This document shows positions 26,289-34,122 of a DNA stretch of 64,000 nt, one piece after another (the stretch's first letter is position 1; every line of letters starts with the position of its first letter). This stretch comes from Pseudomonas sp. J452 (GTDB lineage Bacteria > Pseudomonadota > Gammaproteobacteria > Pseudomonadales > Pseudomonadaceae). Location of the stretch: contig NZ_CP088294.1 of assembly GCF_024666525.1 (NCBI RefSeq), positions 1,550,001 through 1,614,000 of the forward strand. The letters are read 5' to 3'. The notes below the pieces were generated by a model. That model did not search any database and was not told the origin of the DNA. It worked only from the letters and a program-made list of their open reading frames with translations. Position numbers and translations under genes: made by a program.

Positions 26289-27041
26289 ATGCCGCAACCT
26301 CTGCTGATCATCGGTTCCTACCTGTCGCCCTATGTGCGCAAGGTGCTGGTCCTGCTGGAACTGAAAGGCGTGGCCTACCAGGTCGATCCCATCGTGCCGT
26401 TCTTCGGCGACGACGAATTCACCCGCCTCAGTCCGCTGCGCCAGGTGCCGGTGCTGGTCGATGGCGACCTGGTGCTCAACGACTCCTCGGTGATCTGCCA
26501 GTACCTGGAGGAGCGTTACCCCGAGCCGCGCCTGTATCCCGAGGACCTCGGTCAGCGCGCCCAGGCCCGCTGGCTGGAGGAATACGCCGACAGCCGCCTG
26601 GGCCAGGTGATCATCTGGCAACTGTTCAACCAACTGGTGATCGGCCGCTCGGTGTGGGGCCGCGAGCCGGACCCGGAGGTGCTGCGGCAGACCTACGAGG
26701 AAGACCTGCCGGGCATCTGCGACTACCTGGAGGCCCAGCTGCCGGAGCGCGGCTGGCTGTTCGGCACGCTGTCGATCGCCGACATCGCCCTGGCCAGTTT
26801 CTTCCGCAACGCCCAGTTCGCCCGCTACCGGGTCGATGGCCAGCGCTGGCCGCGCCTGGCCGCCTGGGTCGAGGCGGCGCTCGCCGAGCCGGCCTTCGCC
26901 CACCTCGGCGCCTACGAGGCGGTGGCCGCGCGCGTACCGATCGCCGAGCAGCGCGCCGCCCTGCTGGCCGCCGGGGCGCCACTCAGCGAGCGCAGCCTGT
27001 TGGGTGCCCAGCCGGTGCGCGGGCCGATGAGTCGCTGCTAA
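26289..27041 (+). CDS. Glutathione S-transferase family protein
   Basis: The 250-residue protein has a thioredoxin-like GST domain with SYLSPYVRKVLVLLE near residues 9-23, cis-Pro RQVPVLVDGD at 52-61 and SSVICQYLEERYP, followed by an alpha-helical domain with LSIADIALASFF, the N-capping motif of GSTs. About 25 C-terminal residues extend beyond a typical 205-220-residue GST. It is monocistronic, and its stop overlaps by 4 bp the stop of the convergent DUF2817 gene. The substrate is unknown. Confidence 0.87.
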   Translation: MPQPLLIIGSYLSPYVRKVLVLLELKGVAYQVDPIVPFFGDDEFTRLSPLRQVPVLVDGDLVLNDSSVICQYLEERYPEPRLYPEDLGQRAQARWLEEYADSRLGQVIIWQLFNQLVIGRSVWGREPDPEVLRQTYEEDLPGICDYLEAQLPERGWLFGTLSIADIALASFFRNAQFARYRVDGQRWPRLAAWVEAALAEPAFAHLGAYEAVAARVPIAEQRAALLAAGAPLSERSLLGAQPVRGPMSRC

Positions 27042-28129
27042 TCGGTCAACGGCGAGGCCAGCCCTGCCAGGGTTTGCTCCAGCACCTCGCGGCCTTGCGC
27101 CAGCACCTGCTGTTTCCAGTCGTCGGCATCGACATAGAAGGCATCGCGCAGCTGGCGCTTGATCCGCCCGCTCTGGGCGGCGGGCACCTGCGGGTTGCGC
27201 TGCAGCCAGTGCTCGGCGCGCAGTGCGTTGAGCACCTTGAGTCCCGGCAGGGTGCCGTACTCCAGGGTCAGGCCGTTGTACTCGGCCTGCGGGCAGGTCT
27301 GCATGACCACCAGCTCGATGGTGCCATTGAGCCTGGCCGACACCGAGTTGCCCTCGGCACTGTTGGTCACCCCTGCGCCCCACCAGCGCCGGGCGCGGGC
27401 GATGTCCGCCGCGACCTGCTGTCCCTTGTAGATGCGCTCGCCGACGCCGCGCGGGCCGAGGCCGGTGTGCACATCGACCCAGCCGATGCGCTGACACTGC
27501 CGACCATGCTGGCGCAGCACCTGGCGCAGGGTCTGATTGCTCCAGGTCGGTGCGCTGCCGGCGAAGAACAGGCCCGTGGCATCGCTGTGCTGGCCGCGCG
27601 AGATGGCGCCCTGCAACGCCATACGGCCATGGCGCAGGGCGTAGCCGAGCAGGCCGAGGGTGCTGCGCAGGGTCGGTGGCTGCTGCCTGGGCAGCAGCAG
27701 GTGGGCGATGGCGCGGTAGTCGGGGTTGTCCGGCAGCGGCTGGCTGAAGTCGATGAAGTTGCGGTTGAGGTCGACGTTGTCCTCGGTCACCCGGCGCAGC
27801 CAGGAGAAACCGTAGGGATTGAGCGCATGCAGGAACAGCACGGCCAGGTCGTCGCGCTTGCAGCGTTCGATCCAGGCACTGTCGCGCAGCCGATCGATCT
27901 GCAGACCCGAGCCGCAGAAGCCTTCCACACCGTGGCAGGCGCTGCTCAGGATCAGCAGATTGGTGGCATCCGGCGCGCCGAGGCGGGCCACATCGAGGGC
28001 CAGCTCTTCGCCGTCACGACCTTGCAGCGGGTGGATATGCGACTCGACCAGCAGTCCGGCGGCAGCGCTGGCGTCGAGGAATTTCTGCCGGGCTTCGGCA
28101 TAGCTTTGCGAGAAGCAGGAAAGGTCCAT
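27038..28129 (-). CDS. DUF2817 / M14-like metallopeptidase-fold hydrolase
   Basis: The 363-residue cytoplasmic protein has zinc-site motifs of the M14-like DUF2817 family: SACHGVEGFCGSG (His and Glu ligands), NPYGFSWLRR, NVDLNRNF and DVHTGLGPRG. Members are probable carboxypeptidases or deacylases. ATG 28129 (MDLSCFSQSYAEARQ) is chosen because the longer upstream frame is low-complexity. It is downstream of an M20 amidohydrolase, an MFS transporter and a 51-residue gene, all leftward, so a role in peptide or N-acyl amino-acid use is inferred. A G-rich 161-bp gap separates it from them. Confidence 0.82.
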   Translation of the reverse strand: MDLSCFSQSYAEARQKFLDASAAAGLLVESHIHPLQGRDGEELALDVARLGAPDATNLLILSSACHGVEGFCGSGLQIDRLRDSAWIERCKRDDLAVLFLHALNPYGFSWLRRVTEDNVDLNRNFIDFSQPLPDNPDYRAIAHLLLPRQQPPTLRSTLGLLGYALRHGRMALQGAISRGQHSDATGLFFAGSAPTWSNQTLRQVLRQHGRQCQRIGWVDVHTGLGPRGVGERIYKGQQVAADIARARRWWGAGVTNSAEGNSVSARLNGTIELVVMQTCPQAEYNGLTLEYGTLPGLKVLNALRAEHWLQRNPQVPAAQSGRIKRQLRDAFYVDADDWKQQVLAQGREVLEQTLAGLASPLTD

Positions 28130-28290
28130 GGTGCATTCCGTGTGGTGGGGTGGAGCGCCCGCGCGGTTTCGCAGGCGCGGCCGGGCCCGCGGTGCGGGCT
28201 TGTGGCCTGTACCGGGCGGCGGCAAGGAGGGTTGGGGTGGGGCTTTGCCCCGGGTTGGCGGCCTTGTGGGCCGCCTGATTTAGCTGTGGA

Positions 28291-28446
28291 TCATGAGGCG
28301 ATCACCACGCGGCCGATGCTGCTCAGGCGCGCGCCGTACTCCACCGTTTCCACCACGATCTGCGTGCCGAACTCGGCGCGGCGCCAGGTCGGCTGCAATT
28401 CGCGGGAGTCCGGGCGGTGCTGCGGGGTGTTGACGCGTTGCTGCAT
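28291..28446 (-). CDS. 51-residue protein between MFS and DUF2817 genes
   Basis: This short frame starts MQQRVNTPQHRPDSRELQPT and ends with a hydrophobic beta-like segment (VETVEYGARLSSIGRVVIAS). It has a CAGGAG site 8-13 bp upstream of ATG 28446, begins 17 bp after the MFS gene stop, and has coding-like third-position GC. No family is recognised. It is likely translated as part of the M20-MFS operon. Confidence 0.6.
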   Translation of the reverse strand: MQQRVNTPQHRPDSRELQPTWRRAEFGTQIVVETVEYGARLSSIGRVVIAS

Positions 28447-28463
28447 GGCAGGGAACTCCTGAC

Positions 28464-29762
28464 TCAGGCCTGGCTCGGGGCCGGCACGTTGACGGGATCG
28501 CTGGAGGCCTGGGTGATGACGGCAATGTCGCCGCGGCTGCGCTCCGGGTCGATCAGGCGCAGGGCGAGCAGGCCGCCGCCGATCAGCACCAGGCCGAACA
28601 GGCCGACGGCCAGCTCGAAGCCCCGCACCAGGTCGCCGCCTTGCCAGCCGATGGCCTGGCCGACCACATGCGGGGCGAGCATGCCGGCGCTGGTCATCAG
28701 GCCGATGTGGATGGCCAGCATGCTGCCGCGCTGCTTGGCCGGGGCGATGTAGGCGACGGCGGAGTTGGCGAAGGCCGGCACCAGGTTGACGATGGCGCCG
28801 CCGAGCAGATAGAGCGCGATGGTCATGCCCACGCCCTGCTCGACGAAGCCGAGCAGACTCATCGCCACACCGCCGATCAGACAGGCCGCGGCTATCGGCA
28901 CGGCCATGGCCAGGCGTACGCTGGCGCCGCGCTTGAGGGCGCGTTGCGACAGGCTGGAGACCAGCAGGTTGAGGATGATCACGCCGAGGGTGGCGGCCAT
29001 CACCACGTAGCCGGACTGCATCGGGCTCATGCCTAGCCCCTTCTGCAGGTAGGTGGGAATCCAGCTGTAGATCAGCGCGGTGGGCAGGTAGGTGCAGAAG
29101 CCGGCCAGGGTGACGAAGACGAAGGTGCGGTTGAGCAGCAGCTGGCTATAGGGCGCGGTGCCGCCGCCGGCCTCGCCCTGGGTGTCATCATGCTGGCCTT
29201 CGCGGCCGACCAGCAGCCACAGCGTCAGCCAGAGCAGGCCGACACCGGCGAGGAGCAGGTAGCCGGCGCGCCAGCCCAGGTGCTGGATCAGCAGCGGCAG
29301 CGACAGCGCGCCGAGGATGGCGCCGGACATGATCGCCACCTGGATCCAGGCCGCCGGCAGTACGCGCTCACGCGGGGCGTACCATTTGAACGCGGCGTGC
29401 TGGGTCACCGCGGTGCCCGGGCCGCAGCCGGCGCCGAGCAGCATGCGGCTGGCGACCAGGGCGTAGAAGCTGGTGCTGATGGCGGTGAGGATCTGCGCAG
29501 CCATCCACACCACCGACATGCCGGACAGGATCCAGCGAGTCGGCAGGCGGTTGGCGAGAAAACCGACCAGCACGCCGGACAGCGAATAGAGGAAGAAGAA
29601 TGCGCTGCCGATAAAGCCGAACTGTTCGGGGCTGAGTTTCAGCTCGTCGATGATCTGCGGGCCGGCGAAGGCGAAGATGGTCTTGTCCAGCACGCTGATG
29701 ACCATCACCGCCATCAGCATGCAGATGATCAGGCTGCGGCGGTTGTGGGAAGGGGACTGCAT
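28464..29762 (-). CDS. Major facilitator superfamily transporter
   Basis: The 432-residue protein has twelve predicted transmembrane helices, the loop 2-3 motif GFLANRLPTRW and an anion:cation-symporter-like N-terminus (VMVISVLDKTIFAFAGPQII). It most resembles the ACS subgroup, which imports organic anions. It begins 3 bp after the M20 amidohydrolase gene, so the pair very likely takes up and hydrolyses one substrate class such as N-acyl amino acids. Substrate is inferred from context only. Confidence 0.87.
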   Translation of the reverse strand: MQSPSHNRRSLIICMLMAVMVISVLDKTIFAFAGPQIIDELKLSPEQFGFIGSAFFFLYSLSGVLVGFLANRLPTRWILSGMSVVWMAAQILTAISTSFYALVASRMLLGAGCGPGTAVTQHAAFKWYAPRERVLPAAWIQVAIMSGAILGALSLPLLIQHLGWRAGYLLLAGVGLLWLTLWLLVGREGQHDDTQGEAGGGTAPYSQLLLNRTFVFVTLAGFCTYLPTALIYSWIPTYLQKGLGMSPMQSGYVVMAATLGVIILNLLVSSLSQRALKRGASVRLAMAVPIAAACLIGGVAMSLLGFVEQGVGMTIALYLLGGAIVNLVPAFANSAVAYIAPAKQRGSMLAIHIGLMTSAGMLAPHVVGQAIGWQGGDLVRGFELAVGLFGLVLIGGGLLALRLIDPERSRGDIAVITQASSDPVNVPAPSQA

Positions 29763-29765
29763 GGC

Positions 29766-30941
29766 TCAGGCCTCGCTCAGATAGGTTTCCACCAGGCGAC
29801 CCCAGAGGCTGGCGCCGAAGGGGATGGCCTGGTCGTTGAAGTCGTAGCCGGGGTTATGCACCATGCAGCCGCTCGGGCCGCTGTTGCCATTGCCCGTGAC
29901 GATGTAGCAGCCGGGGCGCACTTCCAGCATCGAGGCGAAATCCTCGCTGCCCAGGTAGCCGCTCGGCACGCTGGTCAGCAGCGCCTGGCTGCCGACCAGC
30001 TGGCGCGCCACGTTCTGCAGCAGGGTCGTTTCTGCCGGAGTATTCAGCAGCACGCCGATGCGCTCGTCGTAGTCCAGCTCGACGTCCAGGTCATGAGTCT
30101 GCGCCACGCCCTGGGCGATCGCGCTGATACGCTTGCGCAGCAGTTTACGGATATCCGGGTTGGTCGAGCGCACGCTGAGCTTGAGCGTCGCCACATCGGG
30201 AATCACGTTGTGTGCCTCGCCGGCCTGGATCGCACCAACCGTGACCACGCCCACTTCGCCGGCCGGCACATTGCGCGCGACGATGCTCTGCAGGGCCAGG
30301 ACCAGCTCGGCGGCGGCCACCACCGGATCCTTGGCCTTGTGCGGCATGGCACCGTGGCCACCGACGCCGATCAATTTGATGGTCGCTACGTCCGACGAGG
30401 CGCTCATCGCCCCGGCCTGGGTGACGAACATGCCCACCGGCAGGCCCGGCATATTGTGCAGGGCGTACACCGCGTCGCAGGGGAAGCGCTGGAACAGGCC
30501 GTCCTCGATCATCCGCTTGGCGCCGCCGAGGGTTTCTTCGGCGGGCTGGAAGATCAGGTTGAGGGTGCCGTCGAACTGCCGGGTCTCGGCCAGGTAGCGC
30601 GCCGCGCAGAGCAGGATCGCGGTGTGGCCGTCGTGGCCGCAGGCGTGCATCTTGCCGGCGTGCTGGCTGCAGTGGGCGACGCCGCTTTCCTCATGGATCG
30701 GCAGGGCGTCCATGTCGGCGCGGATGCCGATGCTGCGGCTGCCGCGACCGTTGCGCAGTACGCCGACCACGCCGGTGCCGCCGATGCCTCGGTGTACTTC
30801 ATAGCCCCATTGGCGCAGGTAATCGGCGACCAGCTCGCTGGTGCGCTGCTCCTCGAAGCCGAGTTCGGGATGCTGGTGGATCTGTCGGCGAATCGACGCG
30901 AATTCATCCTGCCAGGCGAGGATCTGCGGGATCAGCTGCAT
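29766..30941 (-). CDS. M20 family amidohydrolase (hippurate-hydrolase-like)
   Basis: The 391-residue cytoplasmic enzyme has the M20 metal-binding sequence HACGHDGHTA (Cys101, His103), the catalytic Glu pair at 135-136 (QPAEETLGG), the dimerisation insert with GVGGHGAMPH and a C-terminal GSEDFASML ligand. The Cys101 ligand and length fit hippurate hydrolase, IAA-amino-acid hydrolase and N-acyl-L-amino-acid amidohydrolase relatives. It starts the operon M20-MFS-small gene-DUF2817 and is divergent from osmC. Substrate cannot be fixed from sequence. Confidence 0.9.
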   Translation of the reverse strand: MQLIPQILAWQDEFASIRRQIHQHPELGFEEQRTSELVADYLRQWGYEVHRGIGGTGVVGVLRNGRGSRSIGIRADMDALPIHEESGVAHCSQHAGKMHACGHDGHTAILLCAARYLAETRQFDGTLNLIFQPAEETLGGAKRMIEDGLFQRFPCDAVYALHNMPGLPVGMFVTQAGAMSASSDVATIKLIGVGGHGAMPHKAKDPVVAAAELVLALQSIVARNVPAGEVGVVTVGAIQAGEAHNVIPDVATLKLSVRSTNPDIRKLLRKRISAIAQGVAQTHDLDVELDYDERIGVLLNTPAETTLLQNVARQLVGSQALLTSVPSGYLGSEDFASMLEVRPGCYIVTGNGNSGPSGCMVHNPGYDFNDQAIPFGASLWGRLVETYLSEA

Positions 30942-31098
30942 TTTTTGTCCTTGTGGTGATACCCAGATTGCCGCGCAGCATGCCGCAGGCCGGGGTGGCC
31001 GAGATAATCACCTCTGCGCATGTGTATCGACTTTGGTTATGTGCCAGGTGCGCAGCCCTTGGTTATGCTGCAACGCCCTGTCCGTTCGGAAGATAGTG

Positions 31099-31566
31099 AT
31101 GGCCCTGTATAGCGCTGAAATCCTCTGGTCGCGTGGCGATCAGGACTTCCTCGACAACCGCTACAGCCGTGGCCACCTGTGGCGTTTCGACGGCGGCATC
31201 GAGGTGCCGGCATCGTCCTCGCCGCAGGTGGTGCCATTGCCGGGCTCGCGCGAAGACGCGGTGGACCCGGAAGAGGCCTTCGTCGCCGCGCTGTCCAGTT
31301 GCCACATGCTGTGGTTCCTGTCCCTGGCCGCCCGCGACGGCTGGCGCGTGGATGCCTACCGCGATGCAGCCGAAGGCCGCATGGGCAAGAACGCCGAGGG
31401 CCGCCTGGCCATGACCCGCGTCACCCTGCGCCCGGCGGTCACCTTCGCCGGCGCCGCACCCAGCCGTGAGCAGCTCGATGCCCTGCACCACGAGGCCCAT
31501 GAGGCATGCTTTATCGCCAACTCGGTGAAGAGCGAAGTGCGCTGCGAACCGCAGGGCGTCATCTGA
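31099..31566 (+). CDS. OsmC family protein (peroxiredoxin-like)
   Basis: The 155-residue protein has the two OsmC/Ohr catalytic cysteines: Cys68 in AALSSCHMLWFLSLAA and Cys137 in HEACFIANSVKSEV. Such proteins reduce organic hydroperoxides through a disulfide relay. ATG 31099 follows GAAGATAG, a weak site, but the next residues ALYSAEILWSRGD match the family start. It is divergent from the M20 operon and convergent with a LysR gene; no OhrR-like regulator is adjacent. Confidence 0.88.
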   Translation: MALYSAEILWSRGDQDFLDNRYSRGHLWRFDGGIEVPASSSPQVVPLPGSREDAVDPEEAFVAALSSCHMLWFLSLAARDGWRVDAYRDAAEGRMGKNAEGRLAMTRVTLRPAVTFAGAAPSREQLDALHHEAHEACFIANSVKSEVRCEPQGVI

Positions 31567-31577
31567 TCGCGGACAGT

Positions 31578-31602
31578 CCCCTCTCCCGTTTACGGGAGAG
31601 GG
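31578..31602. repeat. CTCTCCC hairpin repeat downstream of osmC
   Basis: Perfect hairpin with 10-bp arms (ccctctcccg / cgggagaggg) and a ttta loop at 31579-31602, identical in stem and loop to the one at 5296-5319, followed by a degenerate gctagggagagggg tail. It lies between the convergent osmC and LysR genes. Confidence 0.8.
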
Positions 31603-31653
31603 CTAGGGAGAGGGGCTTTTCCAGCGTCCCATAAGTGGGCGAGGGGTGCCGAC

Positions 31654-32580
31654 TCACTTGCCCGGCAGCAGCTCGCCCAGCTTCGGCGCATGCGGGCTCT
31701 TGTAGGCGTACACCAGCTCGTCGGCCAGGGCCTTGGCCTCGCGGGTCATCAGCTCCTGGTCGCGGCAGACCAGGGAGATGTTCATCGGCGGCACCTGTTC
31801 CGCCAGGTCGAGGATTTCCAGCTCCTGGCCGAGCCGCTGCACGTGCTCCAGTACCCGTAGCGACCAGTAGCTGACCGCGTCGGTGTTGAGCGCCAGCTCG
31901 CAGCACAGCACCACCGAGGCGCATTCGATGACGCGCTGGGGCGGTGCTACGCCGTAGTTTTCGAACATCAGGCCGACCCGCGACTGCTCCAGCGAATCCT
32001 GCAGCAACCACTCCTGCTCGCGCAGCTCGTGCAGCGTGCGCGCACCGCGCAGGGGGTGGCCCTTGCGCACGGCCAGCACGGTGGGCTGCTCATACAGTTC
32101 GGTCCAGCTGAAACCCTCGCTGTTGCGGCTGGCCGGCAGGGAGGTCAGCACCAGGTCGAGCTGGCCTTCGCGCAGGCCTTCCATCAGTTTCGACGGGCGC
32201 AGTTCGTGGATCTGCACCTGCACGTCGGGGTAGCGCTTGCGGTAGCGGTTGAGGCTATTGATGAACTGGGCGCCGGGGGTAACCGGCGACACGCCGATCG
32301 AAACCCGACCATCCATGGTGCCCTTGAGCGTTTCGATTTCCTCGCGGGCGCGGCGCACCTCTTCGAGGATCAGGCGCGCGCGGCGCACCAGGCGTTCGCC
32401 GTATTCGGTGGCGGTGATGCCACGGTTGGAGCGCAGCAGCAGAGGCACGCCGAGCTCGGCCTCGAGTTCCTTGATGCCCTTGGACAGGGCCGGCTGGGAG
32501 ATATGCAGCAGGCGCGAGGCTTCCTGAATGCTGCCGCTTTCACAGATGGCGACGATGGCGCGGAGCTGGTGCAACTTCAT
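31654..32580 (-). CDS. LysR-family transcriptional regulator
   Basis: The 308-residue regulator has a winged helix at residues 1-60 (GSIQEASRLLHISQPALSKGIKELE, read in two parts) and an effector-binding domain at 88-300. It resembles the TsaR/CbbR-like subgroup. ATG 32580 (MKLHQLRAIVAICESG) is preferred to one two codons earlier. It stands between osmC and the DUF1329 gene and is not divergent from a gene, so its target is not evident. Confidence 0.87.
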   Translation of the reverse strand: MKLHQLRAIVAICESGSIQEASRLLHISQPALSKGIKELEAELGVPLLLRSNRGITATEYGERLVRRARLILEEVRRAREEIETLKGTMDGRVSIGVSPVTPGAQFINSLNRYRKRYPDVQVQIHELRPSKLMEGLREGQLDLVLTSLPASRNSEGFSWTELYEQPTVLAVRKGHPLRGARTLHELREQEWLLQDSLEQSRVGLMFENYGVAPPQRVIECASVVLCCELALNTDAVSYWSLRVLEHVQRLGQELEILDLAEQVPPMNISLVCRDQELMTREAKALADELVYAYKSPHAPKLGELLPGK

Positions 32581-32677
32581 GGGCAAGGCCGGGCTTGTGT
32601 AGGTAAGGGACGGAATCTAAAGCAAAAAACGCACCTCGTGGCTGAATGCCGATGGACAGCCCCAGACGATTTGTAAG

Positions 32678-32706
32678 TTAAAAAAACGGCGACCCGCAGG
32701 TCGCCC
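32678..32706 (-). terminator. Rho-independent terminator after the DUF1329 gene
   Basis: On the minus strand a 7-bp stem (ggcgacc / ggtcgcc) with a 4-base loop is followed by a run of seven T. It lies 29 bp beyond the DUF1329 stop and closes the DUF1302-DUF1329 transcript. Confidence 0.85.
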
Positions 32707-32734
32707 AAGGAGTAGTACGTGGCGCCGCTGTTGC

Positions 32735-34111
32735 TCAGCGGATCCCCGCCGCGCGCAGGGCGCTGGGGGTGAACTGTTTGCGGCTGTACGGCACGCCGAA
32801 CTGGTAGGCGTTGGGCTGTTCGTTGTACAGCGCGTTGACCGCGTAGCGCCCGGAGAGCACGTCGTAGTGGGTCTCGGCGCTGAACTGCGGCGCCTGCTGG
32901 TCGTAGAAGAAGCTGCCGTGGCCCTCGGAAACGCGCCACAGCTGGCCGCGGCCGTCGTAGGCATCGGCTTCGGCGGCCTGCCAGCTGTCCTCGTCGATGA
33001 ACAGGTCGCGGCGCGAGTAGACGTGGCGCTGGCCCGGCTTGAGGGTGGCGCTGACGTGCCAGACGCGGTGCAGCTCGTAACGGGTGTGTGCGGGGTTGAT
33101 ATGGCCCGGCTGGATGATGTCGCTGTACTTCAGCTTGGGCGAGCCGAGCTGGTAGCTGTTGTAGGGGATGTAGATCTCCTTCTTGCCCACCAGCTGCCAG
33201 TCGAAGCGATCCGGCGAGCCGTTGAACAGGTCCAGGTCGTCCATGGTGCGCATGCCTTCGGCGCCGGGGCTGTCGTAGGCGATCTGCGGGGCGCGGCGTA
33301 CGCGGCGCTGGCCGGCGCTGTACTGCCAGGCCATGCGCGGCTCCTTGACCTGGTTGATGGTCTCGTGGACCAGCAGCACGCCGCCGGCCATGCGCGCTGG
33401 GGCGAGGAATTCCTCGCGGTAGAAGTACAGGACGTTGGCCATTTCCGCCGGGGCATAGTCGGAGAGCCCGGCTGGGTAGGCCAGCTGCTGCTTGATCAGG
33501 CTCGGGGTGAAGGCGCCGCCCGCCTGCGGCGAGGCCTGCACCACCATGCGCTGGAAGGTCAGGCCACGGTAGCGGCCGATATGGTTCCAGATCACTTCCA
33601 GGCCGTTCTGCGGGATGGCGAACGGCAGGCCGCCGCTGCGGTAGTTGAGCAGGCCGTTGCCGCCCTCGGCCAGCTGGGTGTCAGCGGCGTTGAGGCGGCT
33701 GGTGTCCAGGTAGGCCTTGGGCATGATCACCGAACGGCGGCTCGGGTAGACCGGGATGCGGTAGGTCTGCGGGTAGCGCTTGAACAGGGCGAGCTGGCCG
33801 GGAGTCAGCTTGTCCTGGTACTGCGCGAGGTTCTCGGCGGTGATGGTGAACAGCGGCTGGTCGGCGCTGAACGGGTCGCTGAGGAAACCGTTGGCGTCGC
33901 GCTGGCCGGCGTCCGGGCCGATGCCGCCGGTCCAGGCCGGGATGCTGCCGTCGGCGTTGCCGGCCTGTTCGGCGCCGATCGGCGTGAGGTCCTGGCCGAG
34001 GCGGGCGACCTGCTCGGTCGGTACCGCCGCCAGCGTCTGGCCGGCAGCGAACAGGCCGAGGCTGAGGCAGCCGGCACGCAGCAGTTGGGTATGAAGCAGG
34101 GAAAACGTCAT
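32735..34111 (-). CDS. DUF1329 family periplasmic/outer-membrane protein
   Basis: The 458-residue protein has a signal peptide (about 1-28, FAAGQTLAA) and the DUF1329 domain, including PAWTGGIGPDAGQRD near the N-terminus and late HRVWHVSATLKPGQRHVYSRR (read in parts), which resembles LolA/LppX-like lipid-binding folds. It follows the DUF1302 gene by 11 bp. The pair is common in Pseudomonas and often occurs with RND/MMPL exporters and lipid or hydrophobic-compound catabolism; no exporter gene is here. Function is not established. Confidence 0.85.
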   Translation of the reverse strand: MTFSLLHTQLLRAGCLSLGLFAAGQTLAAVPTEQVARLGQDLTPIGAEQAGNADGSIPAWTGGIGPDAGQRDANGFLSDPFSADQPLFTITAENLAQYQDKLTPGQLALFKRYPQTYRIPVYPSRRSVIMPKAYLDTSRLNAADTQLAEGGNGLLNYRSGGLPFAIPQNGLEVIWNHIGRYRGLTFQRMVVQASPQAGGAFTPSLIKQQLAYPAGLSDYAPAEMANVLYFYREEFLAPARMAGGVLLVHETINQVKEPRMAWQYSAGQRRVRRAPQIAYDSPGAEGMRTMDDLDLFNGSPDRFDWQLVGKKEIYIPYNSYQLGSPKLKYSDIIQPGHINPAHTRYELHRVWHVSATLKPGQRHVYSRRDLFIDEDSWQAAEADAYDGRGQLWRVSEGHGSFFYDQQAPQFSAETHYDVLSGRYAVNALYNEQPNAYQFGVPYSRKQFTPSALRAAGIR

Positions 34112-34122
34112 GTGCAGTGCCC

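Noticed and set aside
28180-28280. G-rich stretch (ggttggggtggggctttgcccc) as a G-quadruplex regulator
   Set aside because: The G-rich strand is opposite to the transcript of the neighbouring leftward genes, and one loop is long. The stretch is better read as GC-rich spacer with a small hairpin (ggcggcc/ggccgcc).
31575-31640. The hairpin after osmC as an intrinsic terminator
   Set aside because: The stem is strong but no T run follows on either strand, and the same hairpin occurs between creB and creC within a likely transcript.
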